DNA of 64,000 nt from NCBI GenBank assembly GCA_949775045.1, contig OX459097.1, positions 2,143,598 to 2,207,597 of the forward strand, written 5' to 3'. This document shows, in pieces, positions 49,875 to 60,397 of this stretch (position 1 is the first letter of the stretch; the number at the start of each line of letters is the position of its first letter). Source of the stretch: Metridium senile (Eukaryota > Cnidaria > Anthozoa > Actiniaria > Metridiidae). The notes below the pieces were generated by a model. The model was not told the origin of the DNA. It did no database searches and saw only the letters and a program-made list of their open reading frames with translations. Made by a program: the position numbers and the translations under genes.

Positions 49875-50923
49875 TTATTTGCTTAAACTGCGAGAAACAG
49901 AAAGTAGTGAATCAAGACTATCTTTAACGTAACCATCTTTCGCGGTTTCAGATCTCCATCGTCCATGGCGCTTGAACAATCTATCATTTACACCAGCATT
50001 TGCCGCGGCTGTCGCCCCGCCACTACGCAGACTATGTAAACCAAGATTTTCTTTAGTAAAGCCAACACTTTTAAACGCTTCTAGTACTATTTCTCTCATG
50101 CGTGTATAACTCATACCTCCGCGGCTTCGTAACTTGTAACTTTTACAAGAACTACTATATTGTAAATTGGGAAAAAGTGGTTCTTTTGAGCAAAGATCAA
50201 TACTCGATGCTTTAACATATTTCAACAGAATGTCAAATGGACAACAGCAATCACTGGTTGAAGCTAAACCTTAGCACCGTCTCTATATATATCTGTTTTA
50301 CTTTGAGAAATGTATAGTTCCACAAACTTAGTTTCGTCTTTTGTACAGAATTTAACTTCACAACAACGCAGATTAGACAATTCATTAAATCTCAGAAAAC
50401 CATGAAATGCGGTTACACAGAGAGCTGCTATGCGCAAATTAGGAACACTCGAGTCATCAACAGCGTACTTTGAACAAAGTTTGACCATCATATCGTAGGT
50501 TATTGGCTCTTTCTTAACTATAGGTTTCTTTAATTTACGTTTGCCAGCTTCCAAAATGTTTTTTACAAGGCCTGAATTGCAAGGATTATCTAATCCGTAA
50601 ACATTATGGGCCCACTGAATCCCGTAGAATGCTGAATCAAGCTTTGATGCAGGGCAATTACCTTCAATAATGTGTTCCAAATAAAGACTAACAGAAAAAC
50701 TAGTAGCTGGTAAGGTAACTATCTCATGATAATCAGACGCCCAACATTTAAATTCATTGAAAGCACGGGAATAACGGTCAACAGTCGACGGTGCTTTGGA
50801 TTCTATAACCCGTAAAGGAATATGACCAGCAAGTCTGCGTAATTCAGGATCTGTGTAGACGCTGGATATTGAATTAAACAATTGTATACCCTGTGGATAT
50901 AAAATAAAACAAAATTTCATCAA
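49875..50923 (-). pseudogene. Tyrosine recombinase of the retrotransposon, frameshifted
   Basis: The N-terminal part (50264-50923) has the core-binding region (APSTVDRYSRAFNEFKCW) and the first catalytic Arg in HGFLRFNEL. The C-terminal part (49875-50225) has LHSLRSGG (His and Arg), HGRW and the GYV tyrosine. A one-base deletion near 50267 puts a TAG in the first frame and moves the rest to another frame. A splice acceptor-like TATATCCACAG lies just upstream of GIQLFNS near 50893, so the first residues of the ORF may be intron. The enzyme would integrate a circular DNA copy by site-specific recombination. Confidence 0.8.
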
Positions 50924-51020
50924 ACATCAATTCAAATTCCCAGAAAAGCCAAATGGCAAGTATTAGTGCTACTTATATTCTGACATAACAGTCATAACGG
51001 GAACAACCTTAGCCACCCTG

Positions 51021-53209
51021 TCAACCACGCCTTCCGTCCAATGGCAAAAACGCTACAGCGGTATTGAAGTATTCGGAACCAAACAAACAGTTTTTGTTGG
51101 CGCCATGTTCATAAACGTCTTTACCATTCTCAATATACCACCAATTAACAACAAATGAACGGAAATATCCTTCATTGGTTAGCAAAAAAGGCCAAAATAC
51201 TGATGAAGGCCAGACAGGTACAACTAGTACAGCACGACATTTACAAATACATACATGTTTAATGGCTCGAGGAATGAGTGAAACTGGTGGCACTAGCCAA
51301 CAGAATTCACCAGACCAACTGAATGAAAACAATCAACGCCTAACGTACCTGGATTATAAAATTTCGAATAGAATCTCGGTACTTTGTTATTTTCACTGTT
51401 CGCAAAACAATCAATTGTACACAATCCCCAGTGGGTAACAACATGATCAAAATAAACATTCTTAATTTTCCAGTCCTCAAAATCAATAATCTTACTCATA
51501 TAATCTGCTTTCTCATTCCGTGTGCGTGGAATCCATTCAATGTCCATAGCTATATTAGACCTTTTTGCGCATTCAAATATATCTACTGCTAGTTTATGCA
51601 AGTGCAATTTCATACTACCCGATTCTGTGATGAATTTTACTGCTTGGTTATCAGTAAACCATTTTACAATTTTATTCGATAATAGTTGTGAAAAACTCTC
51701 TAGTGCGTACTGTACACACTTCAATTCCCTCCAAGTGGAGCTTTGTCTCACTTCAATTTTGTTCCAACTCTTATGGCACATGGGTGTTCCGTCAATCGAC
51801 ACATACGCTGCGCAGCCGGTGCTACTTGCGTCTGAATAAACAACAGTTGCTGGTAAACAATTCGACGTCACTAAATGTCTATGATTTAACTTTGATATAG
51901 CACTCAGCCAGAACGTGAGTTACCTAATAGAATCTTGGTCTAAAATTAAAGTACTATTCCAGCAAGAACGAGAATCAATTTTCCGATGAAGTGATTTTGT
52001 CATAAGTTTACATATGTTACCAAACACAATCATATTTGAAATGATAAGTCCTGTAACTGAGGCCAGCTGTCTTGCCGATATCCTTCTTAAAGCAAGTGCT
52101 TCATTAATTTTTGCTAGCAGTCTAGCAATTTTATCTTGTGGGACTGACAAAACCTGTGTTTTTAAATCCCAGTTAAATCCCAACCACTTTGTACATTGAG
52201 TAGGTTTCCAAATACTTTTTTCTACATTTGCAACAAATCCACTTTGATTTAAATCAGATTGGACACGGAGTGCTTGTTCCTCGCACGATGCAAAACACGG
52301 GCACACACCCAGAACATCGTCTAGATAAACAACGATTTTATAAGCTTTACTTCGCCAGTGCTTAACAAGTGGTCTCATAATTTTAGTGAAAATATATGGT
52401 ACTGTGGATAAGCCAAATGGTAATACTGAAAACAGAAAATATTTAGGAGCTCCATTAAAGACCCACGAGAAGCCCAAAAACTGCCAATCATCTGGAAAAA
52501 TATCAACATGGTGATAACCGGATTTGATATCAAAAGAAAACATCCAATTTTGCGGACAGTCCGTGAGAATACTAAGCATGGATTTTGAATCTTCAAACTT
52601 TATCTTGCATTTTTTAACGAATTCATTAGGGTATCTCAAATCTAAAATCAACCTCTTTTTACCACTTGATTGAACAGATACTGACAGTGGATTAACAACT
52701 GTGGGCGGAGACATACATTCTATGACCAATCCCGCCTGGACTAGTTCACTAATGGCTGTAGTGACAAAATCTGAGTGCTCAAAAGCTGTCTTATTATTAC
52801 GAAATTGTGCAGAAGGAGGTGTAATAACAAAAGGAATAATATATCCCCGAGAAAGGGTGTCTAAAATAAACTTGCATGCCCCTATTGATTGCCAAAAATT
52901 AACATGCGACCGCAGCCGGTCTTTCACTTTAACAGGTATACAATTCTCTGAGTATTCTACAGGACTGTCCTGTATCAGATTAAGATCATCCTCAACATTA
53001 TCATCATTATTCGACAGAACATTAGTTTGAAAATACTTATCTTTTTCTAACCTTTGAGCGGCATTTTTATGCCGTGCTTCCACTTGAAGATGAGCCTGGC
53101 GCTCCGTAACCGCGGTTTTCGGTCCTGTATCTAGACCTGTTTGCCGATGCGGGACACATCGCGTCTCCAGCCCAGTGGCCTGTCTGTCCGCACGCAAAAC
53201 ACTTGTCAT
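51021..53209 (-). pseudogene. Reverse transcriptase - RNase H of the retrotransposon, interrupted
   Basis: The RT part (51923-53209) has FSFDIKSGYHH with the catalytic Asp, LPFGLSTVPYIFTK and the YLDD active site at residues 295-298. A single in-frame TAA (51920-51922) separates it from RNase H; coding resumes in the same frame directly after it. The RNase H residues are visible (YSDASSTG; TWRELKCV; FTDNQAV; NEKADYMS). A one-base deletion near 51331 shifts the final conserved piece (WSGEFCWLVPPVSLIPR) to another frame. Product inactive as it stands. Confidence 0.85.
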
Positions 53210-53853
53210 TGGGCGTTGGCTGACGTCTGCGACGAAAAGGGACGAAAAGGCTGGGCCTGGTAACCTTGATTGTATGTTGTTTGCCTGCCGTCTTGGGTTG
53301 CTTGCTGGCGACCGGAAAAGGCTTTTGTTGTTGTTTTTGCTGGTTGTTTGGTCTTAATCTTTGTTAATGCTCTTGTTTCTGCAGAGCGCAGTTTTTTCTC
53401 ATCGTCCGAATCTTCGGCTAGTTCGTCGGATTCGTACTCTTCTACCGCCGTCCAACCAGCCGGACTTTTGTCAGCGAAGCGGATTAACTTGTTTCTTTTC
53501 TTCACCGTGGCCTTTAGTTTTTGCAATTCTGCATCTGCTTTACTCAATTTACCATCCATTAGGTCTTTACTAATCGTCTCCAGGCCATCTAAAATAGTAG
53601 AATTGAACTCATATTGGATCTTGTTCCCTTTAAATTTGAATGAACTGGTTGCTTTAGTCTCCGTCTTCAACTTCTTTATCTCTGAAGCGTGTTGTTCTTC
53701 ACGCTCGTCAAAACTACGTTTGAAACTATTGAGTTTTTGGTCCAATATGTCAACAAAACGGTTAACCATGGCTTCATTATCAGGCCGTCCAGAAGGCAGA
53801 ACAGGGGTTTCAGGCTCGCTTGCCAGAAGTTCGGTATCTTCTCTATCAGACAT
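53206..53853 (-). CDS. gag-like ORF of the retrotransposon, zinc knuckle out of frame
   Basis: 215 residues with the DIRS gag-type core (SFKFKGNKIQYEFN; KKRNKLIRFADKSPAGW; YESDELAEDSDDEK) and a Gln/Arg-rich tail. A CCHC-type knuckle (CFACGQTGHWAGDAMC) is encoded directly downstream in the +1 frame, beyond the stop, so a one-base change has probably cut it off. It overlaps the RT ORF by four bases. Confidence 0.75.
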   Translation of the reverse strand: MSDREDTELLASEPETPVLPSGRPDNEAMVNRFVDILDQKLNSFKRSFDEREEQHASEIKKLKTETKATSSFKFKGNKIQYEFNSTILDGLETISKDLMDGKLSKADAELQKLKATVKKRNKLIRFADKSPAGWTAVEEYESDELAEDSDDEKKLRSAETRALTKIKTKQPAKTTTKAFSGRQQATQDGRQTTYNQGYQAQPFRPFSSQTSANAQ

Positions 53854-53857
53854 GTTG

Positions 53858-54044
53858 AAAATTTTACGTTTAACAGCACAAGAGTACTTCAGAGAGATGC
53901 CTTCAAGTGATTATTGCTTCATATCACTGTCCTTATATACTCCCGCATACGGAATTACCCTGGGGAACTCTGAAAACCATTAAGCCCGCCTCCACTACTA
54001 TGCAACACCCAGTGGTATACATTCCGTTACGCTACTAAATACAT
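53858..54044. repeat. Split direct repeat A1
   Basis: Starts near TTTACGTTTAACAGCAC and ends CTACTAAATACAT; matches 49481-49665. Element terminus. Confidence 0.85.
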
Positions 54045-54256
54045 GTTCTCTAAGGGGCTGTTTATATGAAAGCGAGTTGTCCCTGCTAGCCGGGATAACT
54101 CTTTTGTTTTGTATTCCATGCCCAGTGGACTCAAAACAATAGAGTTATCCCGCTTAGCAGGGACAACTCGCCTTCATATAAACAGCCACTTAGACTTCCT
54201 GCCGATTCATTTCTATCTCTTCTTCAGATCGAACATTATTTTTGCACATTGTTCAG
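54045..54256. repeat. Piece 3 of the displaced unit copy
   Basis: Resumes the unit at GTTCTCTAAGGGGCTG (unit 1 about 7221) and includes the GGGGCTGTTTATATG MITE. It ends at CACATTGTTCAG, where the next TIR element begins. Confidence 0.85.
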
Positions 54257-54660
54257 CCGTTGGGGTTTCGTGCGCCCGCGATACTCTTCCCACTAACGGC
54301 TGGGCGCATCGGCTTCGAAACGTGTCGCGCATGTCCGTGACGTAATTATGCTAATAGCATAAAAAAACGGAAACGGAAATAAAATTTGTTGAAATGTAAG
54401 CTAATGTAAATAAACTTTCCAACGGCCTGATTGTCAAAAGGTCTTTTATTAAAATTTGTAAATGATTCGAATTCAATTCGAAACAACTCTTAGCAAAACC
54501 TGCATATCATTTAGCAATTCCATCGGGTATGTTATTTGTCAAAAGAACTATCGAGACAAATCAGCGCAAAAGCTATTTCAATGGTAAACGTTTTGTTTAT
54601 TCCAAGTATATAGTCCATTTTTATAGGATTTTAAGAATAATCAAACAATAAAGAAGTAAA

Positions 54661-55050
54661 ATTACAGCTAGAGTCGTTTCGATACACATTGTTGACTCGT
54701 TAAGAGAGCCACTTGAGTATATGTTACAACCGCGCATAATAAACCAGTTTTAATTTGAAAGTAAACATTTTGGATTTAAATGTAGTTATTCAAAGAATAT
54801 AGCTGTGTATTTAAGGTTTATCGAGAAAAAATTCAAGCAATAAAGACGATGATTACAGCTAGAGTCGTTTCGATACACATTTATAGTCACATTGTTGACT
54901 CGTTTAGAGAGCCGCTTGAGTATATGTTACAACCGCGAATAATAAACCAGTTTTAATTTTGAAAGTAAACATTTTGGATTTAAATGTAGTTATTCTAAGA
55001 ATATAGCTGTGTAGTTTAGGTCTATTGAGAAAAAAAAAATCAAGTATTAA
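54661..55050. repeat. 191-bp tandem duplication inside the TIR element
   Basis: Two diverged copies starting ATTACAGCTAGAGTCGTTTC. The second has extra bases near 54880. Confidence 0.8.
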
Positions 55051-55151
55051 ATAAAGACGATAATTACGAGTTTCGATACAAATGACAACTTACAATCTCC
55101 GCCGTAATTTAAATTGAAAACTTCGTATTTGTTTAGCATATTACTCATTCG

Positions 55152-55443
55152 CCATCCTCTTCTTGGCCTATCAAGGCAGTCTTAATGTCTTTGGATGTTA
55201 AGAAGTTCTCTTGGTCTCTCATGAGAGAAACCAAAGGTAAAATAACCAAAACAATGGATCCTTCCATGGTGGAAAACAAGCGGCGCTGTTTGGAAAATCA
55301 ATGATTTTCCTGAGCCAGTCGGTAGATAAACAAAAACATATTTGCCTTTTACTTATTCCTTCGTTGAATATCCTTAGATTTCTCGAAACCAAACGATTTC
55401 AAAGCATTTGAACAAGCACTTTCGAAGTCACTCTTATCCGCCA
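55152..55443 (-). pseudogene. RecQ-like helicase fragment
   Basis: Read on - from ATG 55443: MADKSDFESACSNALKSFGF, then stops. In another frame the Walker A LPTGSGKSLIFQ, then back to SIVLVILPLVSLMRDQ (motif Ia-like) near 55240. The order of motifs is that of RecQ-type SF2 helicases; frameshifts and stops make it non-functional. Confidence 0.65.
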
Positions 55444-55593
55444 TAATGTTCACGATGAATTTTAATTTATTAATATTATGCCCCTCGATTTTCGAGGGGC
55501 AAATCGCTGATTGGCTTAGAAAAACAATGCCAAGCCGATGCGCCCAGCCGTTAGTGGGGAGAGTATCGTGGGCGCACGAAACCCCAACGGCTG

Positions 55594-56681
55594 AAATCTG
55601 AGCCTAAGATACATCTAGATTCAAAAAAAAAAATTTCTGAAAAGTTAGGATAGGAAAAGCGGTACAAATTTCACTGATATTTAGATAAAGACTTGGACTA
55701 CTGGTATTAGCGCGCATTATTGAATGAATAATTAATTTCAGTAACCTTTCAGTTAAGCCAAAATATATGTATATCGTAATCTATTGTAACTAATCTGAAT
55801 TATTGTCTTCTCGTGTGTCACATTTAATGTGACACTCTTTAAATGTAAATGTTGTGTGTGTATTTGTTCTACTCGTTTGTTATTTATCAATAAGTCAATA
55901 AAAAAAAGTTTATAAAAGGACTGTGTTATGGAATCCATGTCATTGATGGTCCTCGCTATCCATAATCCTTTGCAGTCGTAAATTAGGTAAAAACAAAATG
56001 TGCGTGTCAAAATGCCGTAGCTCAGTTCGTGAACTGAAATAAAGGATAAATACTTTCCAGAGTCATAGCACAAGGACTGAACTTTGTTGCAAAAAAGGGC
56101 TTTCTAGCCTAAAAACGACAATTTCGATAAACAATCCAAAGTCAAAAAAGTGTGATTTTTATTGTTGAAAACTTATGCGAAAAAATGGTCACTTTTTACT
56201 TTGCTAAACTTTCAATGAAGTTTTTGTGCCAAATCGAATCATTGGTTTCTTGTAACTTATATGCTTGGTGATATCTAGATGGTTGTTGGACAAAGGGTGA
56301 AATGTCTAATCAGTTTTGACGTTGATTGGAGTTCACGGGTTAGTGCCACTATGGACCGATTTTCTGACCAAAATCACCGAAGCTGAAAAGCAATCCTCAA
56401 TATTCAAATGAAAACAAGTTGTCAGTGGGTTATTTGGGATGATTTTTGCTAGGTTTAAAAATTTTCTAAAAAATTATGATTTAGGTCGTTTTCATTCTCA
56501 CCCGTTCGATTATAGTAATAATAATAGCTCTAATGATTTTTGTGATATCATTAATAACTATCATTAACTCATTTTTGTCATAGTAAATCTTCTTTTCAGA
56601 ACTCCCTTCAATATGCTAATTTTGTCAGAAAAAAGAAATCCTTTAAAACTGTGCTTCATTTGAAGTCATTCTATTTTTCAG
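55594..56681. other. Non-coding stretch upstream of the HEPN/RHIM gene
   Basis: No gene is supported. 55800-55840 has an inverted word pair (GTGTCACATT/AATGTGACAC). The region may hold earlier exons of the HEPN/RHIM gene that I cannot recognise. Confidence 0.35.
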
Positions 56682-56916
56682 ATCTTTCTTTGATAAACCT
56701 TCATGAAGAAGAAAGGTTAGTAAAAACATTTTTGCTTTCGTTGTATTAAGTTGATCATAAATAACTTGATAATATTTCTCTTGATATTTTTAAAAGGAAC
56801 TATCCTGTTTTCGTTTTATTTAGTGCAGCTCAGTTCAGTTTTATATTGGTATTTGTATATCTACAAATTTTTTTTTTGTGTGATTTCATTATATTTCAGG
56901 GACAATTTGTTTCAAC

Positions 56917-57100
56917 GGTCCCCTTCTCAGTTCCCTGTGCCATCATGAAAGGAAGCAGAGCTTGAAATGATAGAGACACATGAATAATTGTCCCGCAAGG
57001 TGTCAAAAGGTCTCTAGCATTGCGAGCTCAACATTCGTCTCGCTTCAATGCAAAGGCCCGGCTACCTTTCAAGATGGCGCAGGGAACTGTGAAAGGGACT
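56917..57100. mobile_element. MITE family M, copy inside the HEPN gene
   Basis: Starts GGTCCCCTTCTCAGTTCCCT and ends GGGAACTGTGAAAGGGACT. On its left is a second acceptor and exon start (ATATTTCAG then GGACAATTTGTTTCAA) resembling the one used on its right (ATATTCCAG then GGACAATTTCGTTCAA). Confidence 0.7.
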
Positions 57101-58689
57101 ATTGACATTTATTGATATTTTCTATATTCCAGGGACAATTTCGTTCAATTGAATATCCTGTTGTCCCGGGTTGGTAATCAAAAACTGAGAGAGTTCTTCA
57201 AATCTCAATGGCCAGTAGTCTACCAAAATAGGACAGGCACCCCACCCCCATCATCATGGACTGACATTCCTAATGATGCAACAGAGATGAAGAGCATTGA
57301 AACCAGACCATTGAAATTCCAATTCAAAGATCAGAAAGTAAAGTTTCTGAAAGTAAAGATTCTGGCAACACAAATACCTGGGATTTTTCACTTATAACCA
57401 CAGTTTTGAACAATTCAACACTGAGGTTTGTGTCGCCTTCTACTCCTGAAAGTAAAGCAATTAAAGATTTAAAAGAGATACGTAATGGATGTATAATTTA
57501 TGCGCCAGATGCTAAAATAACAACTGCTGTGTTTAACACTGAGTGGCAAAAGGCTTGTAATGCTTTAAAAGTATTCGGAGTAACTCAAGATGATATTGAC
57601 CAAGTTAAAGAAGGTATGTTTGCATTACCTGTGTCATGGCATAATTCGATCTTAATTCAAAGTTTTTTGTGTTAGATGTGAAGAAACCAGATGTGAAGAA
57701 ACCAGCTGTGGATGTAGCTGAGAAAAGACTCCTAGATGCCATCAATAAATGTAAGTTTTATTTCAATCAATAATCAACTTTGCATTTCATTTTTTTAGAT
57801 CTTTTGCTAAGATTTGCCATAATGCAATAGCATGCACAAATTAGCTCATCCCTCCATTTTACAACAACTTTTATTGTAAATATTGTCACGTTTACTTATT
57901 TTTCTTAGTGACAATTCAGCAGCAAGATTTAAAAGAAACCATACTACAAGGAGGTAAAATGCCATCCCTGCCATTGTAGATTGCAAAACAGACAAATCTG
58001 TTGAAGCTCAATCTATTTTAGTGTTTGCCACCAAAGGATGAGAAACAATACAACACAGGCCTTGATCATGCTGCTGTATTGTTAGATCGTGAATGTGATG
58101 TTAAGACAAAGTTGAATTAATAATGGTTGGTCAATCAACATCAAAAAGGGATTACCATCCATCCAACGTTATTCTTGACCAGCATCTCGATTCTTGTTTA
58201 GATGTATCTCAATGAAATATTATTCATTATGCAAGTAGAACTGTAATATCACTGACTGGAGTGCAATTTGTTATATCTATGTATAAAATAGTGCAATTAA
58301 TGATTAAATGGCACACTTTTTGCCAGTTGCAGGATTTGCTAGTGATTACAAAATGGATGTGTATAATATGATTAGACATATTTGTTATTGTTTACCAGAA
58401 CGTGTTCCAAGGAAGGATGTTGCAGAAAGCGTGGTTAGAGATGTCTGTATCGATGGAACGGCATCAGGTAGGAATAATACTTCTGGTTTAATAAATGAAA
58501 CAGGTAGTTGATACAGAGTATTTGAGAGAAATGGGCACAAGGGTTATTAAAAAGATAAACAATACCACATATAAGTCATAGTAATAATAATTAATAAGAT
58601 AAATAATAATTAATAAGATAAATAATAAGTAATAATAAATAAAATAATAATTCTATATAATAGGAAATACACTGCAAAAACGGCTGCGC

Positions 58690-58894
58690 AGATACAACAC
58701 AGTATATTGCGTTAATCATTCAGGATAACACTTTATAGTGAGTTAACTCATTATTGAGAGTAAAGATAATAAAAATGTAGATGTGCCATTGAGTACAATG
58801 TACTCAATATATTAAGTTTAATAATGAGTTGGGTTTACTCACTATAAAGTGTTATCCTGAATGCATGATTAACGCAATATACTGTGTTGTATCT
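58690..58894. mobile_element. 205-bp palindromic MITE in an intron
   Basis: Ends AGATACAACACAGTATATTG and CAATATACTGTGTTGTATCT. Inner arms TTCAGGATAACACTTTATAG and CTATAAAGTGTTATCCTGAA. Confidence 0.8.
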
Positions 58895-58898
58895 ACTC

Positions 58899-59101
58899 AG
58901 ACCCCGTCTACACCGATCCGGATATCGATACTTTTGAAACCGCAAACTTTTTGATGCGAATCGGCCTATCGTCCACACGAATCCAGTGAATCCGGTCACC
59001 GAAACCGCATACTTTTGAATTGGAAAAGATTAGGAGGATTCGTGTGGACGCCAATATTTCTATGCGGTTTCAGCCGGATCGGATTCGTGTAGACGAGGCC
59101 T
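58899..59101. mobile_element. MITE with CCxCGTCTACAC ends in an intron
   Basis: Left CAGACCCCGTCTACACCGAT, right CGTGTAGACGAGGCCTCAG. Inner words for ATTCGTGTGGACG and CGTCCACACGAAT are inverted. Directly adjacent to the previous MITE. Confidence 0.65.
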
Positions 59102-59344
59102 CAGCTGTTGTTGCAGTGTAGGTACAATAGGAGTGGTTGATCTGTATGGAATTAACAATGGCAACATCACAGGCAAGTTATTGTAAAGCCAATATAACAA
59201 GACTGAACATTAAGCAATTATTTAATGAGGCTGAGTATGATTTGATAAAATAATTTAAGTCAATAAAAATAGCTACTAAATAAAACTAGTTGAGGTTTGA
59301 TTTTATTTTTGGTTTAAATATCTGTGCTCTAATTTTTTTTGTAG

Positions 59345-59428
59345 GTGGCAAATATCAAATCAGTTTTAGTGGTCCAATTCAACATGTGCAAGTTGGTGAC
59401 AATAACATTATGAACATCAGCAAAGCAG
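59345..59428 (+). CDS. RHIM-like exon
   Basis: 84 nt, phase 1 at both ends, acceptor TTTTTTTGTAG and donor GCAG|GTAGAT. It reads GKYQISFSGPIQHVQVGDNN followed by IMNISKA. The core VQVGDNNIM fits the RHIM consensus (I/V-Q-V/I/L-G-x-x-N-x-M/L), as in RIPK1, RIPK3, TRIF and ZBP1. RHIMs form amyloid-type assemblies in cell-death signalling. In this gene it would sit between a HEPN/coil part and the Ser/Thr tail. Confidence 0.65.
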
Positions 59429-60011
59429 GTAGATATTAAGAGGCTAGGGACTTTCTCAGAAACTTAAGAAAAATCAAACATACGCTTATTTTGCACATCG
59501 AATGTTGAACAGTGATCAGCATGATAATCATACAACATATGCGAGTGCTTCTCTGGATTGCTATGAGCAGTTTTATAAATTATAACCACCATCGCCATGA
59601 GTCAGTTCTGCCCAATCATGACACAATAATTCAATAGACATTCGAGCAAAAACTTATCCGACAAATTAAAAATACAAACTCTTATTTTTTTTTCGGCCCA
59701 AAAAGAGGGGTGCTAGTACCCGGTCTCGGCGGTCCCTGTATAGCCCATGCAAAAAGCTCAAAACTGGCCAAAAATTCATGCGCATTTGTAATTAAATTTG
59801 TATTGAATTTGAATTTGAATCGAATTTTTGATATATGATTGAATTAAACTTCAATTTGTATTGAATTGAACTTGCACTTTTGTACATAATGAATTAAAAA
59901 ACAATTGAATTTGGATTGAATTGAAATTCTCAAATTGAATACGGATCCTTATAATTGGCCTGCCATAATCTCAGCATTAGACGTTTAATATTGCGGATTA
60001 TATCTTTACAG
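59429..60011. other. Intron with AT-rich degenerate repeats
   Basis: 59785-59945 is made of degenerate TTGAATTGAA/ATTGAATTTG words. A pairing around 59709-59740 (GGGGTGCTAGTACCC) is small. No exon is recognised. Confidence 0.5.
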
Positions 60012-60058
60012 AGACTACAGACACCGATCCATCTGCTACAAGCACAACAAACCCATCT

Positions 60059-60397
60059 GGATCAGACTAACCACAGGAAGCCCAATCGTAAAGTTAGTTT
60101 AAAGGAATATATGGTGAATAGACCATTTCACAGTTCTCGTCAATCAGCCTCGATAGCGTGTAATATATTCTGGTTCAGACTAACCACAGGAAGCCCAATC
60201 GTAGAGTTAGTTTAAAGGAATGTATGGTGAATAGACCATTTCACAGTTCTCGTCAATCAGCCTCGATAGCGTGTAATATATTCTGGATCAGACTGACCAC
60301 AGGAAGCCCAATCGTAGAGTTAGTTTAAAGGAATGTATGGTGAATAGACCATTTCACAGTTCTCGTCAATCAGCCTCGATAGCGTGTAATATATTCT
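60059..60397. repeat. 113-bp tandem repeat, three copies, overlapping the stop codon
   Basis: Starts GGATCAGACTAACCACAGG; copies at 60059, 60172 and 60285. The first copy contains the last codons and stop of the HEPN/RHIM gene, so the repeats form its 3 prime UTR. The right part of each copy equals the left arm of the foldback at 60350-60537. Confidence 0.9.

Larger units (their letters stand above)
49156..54044 (-). mobile_element. DIRS/Ngaro-type tyrosine-recombinase retrotransposon, 4,889 bp, decayed
   Basis: Read on -, the order is repeat A1 (53858-54044), gag-like ORF, RT and RNase H, tyrosine recombinase, repeat B1 (49666-49775), repeat A2 (49481-49665) and repeat B2 (49156-49265). This A1-ORFs-B1-A2-B2 order is the split-direct-repeat layout of Ngaro-type elements. 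The B1/A2 junction reads, on +, AAATACAT followed by TTATACTC, and the outer ends are exactly these two words. It sits in the displaced unit copy after ATACATTTT, with no target duplication. At least four disabling changes make it non-autonomous. Confidence 0.88.
54254..55593. mobile_element. TIR element with a RecQ helicase fragment, 1.34 kb
   Basis: Terminal inverted repeats of about 60 bp start CAGCCGTTGGGGTTTCGTGC and end with the reverse complement. Each repeat holds its own inner inverted pair (AGCCGTT/AACGGCT). The inside has a 191-bp tandem duplication (54661-55050) and a broken RecQ-like helicase fragment. No clear target duplication is seen. Helicase cargo is known in some Academ-type elements; assignment to that group is a guess. 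Confidence 0.6.
56682..60070 (+). pseudogene. Multi-exon gene: DZIP3-type HEPN-like domain, coil, RHIM-like motif, Ser/Thr tail; frameshifted
   Basis: Candidate exons: 56682-56715 (DLSLINLHEEE), 57133-57613 (HEPN-like), 57676-57750 (VKKPDVKKPAVDVAEKRLLD), 57909-57953 (TIQQQDLKETILQG), 58333-58467 (FASDYKMDVYNMIRHICYCL), 59345-59428 (RHIM-like) and 60012-60070 (TTDTDPSATSTTNPSGSD, stop TAA). Borders are AG/GT and the phases agree, except in the HEPN exon, where a net one-base shift between about 57295 and 57345 breaks the frame. The domain pattern (DNFVQLNILLSRVGNQKLRE; WDFSLITTVLNN; DLKEIRN; FNTEWQKACNALKVFG) fits the DZIP3/hRUL138-like HEPN family, but the expected RNxxxxH is RNGCIIY. The likely role is a cnidarian innate-immune or RNA-binding adaptor. 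Upstream exons are unknown. The frameshift could be a sequence error or a missed intron. Confidence 0.55.

Noticed and set aside
51920..51922. Alternative genetic code (TAA read as Gln)
   Set aside because: The single TAA in the RT frame is isolated, other frames in the element carry simple frameshifts, and all other genes end normally at TAA, TAG or TGA.
55753..56073. 106-codon - strand frame
   Set aside because: AT-rich, no recognisable motif, no splice or promoter context; not reported as a gene.
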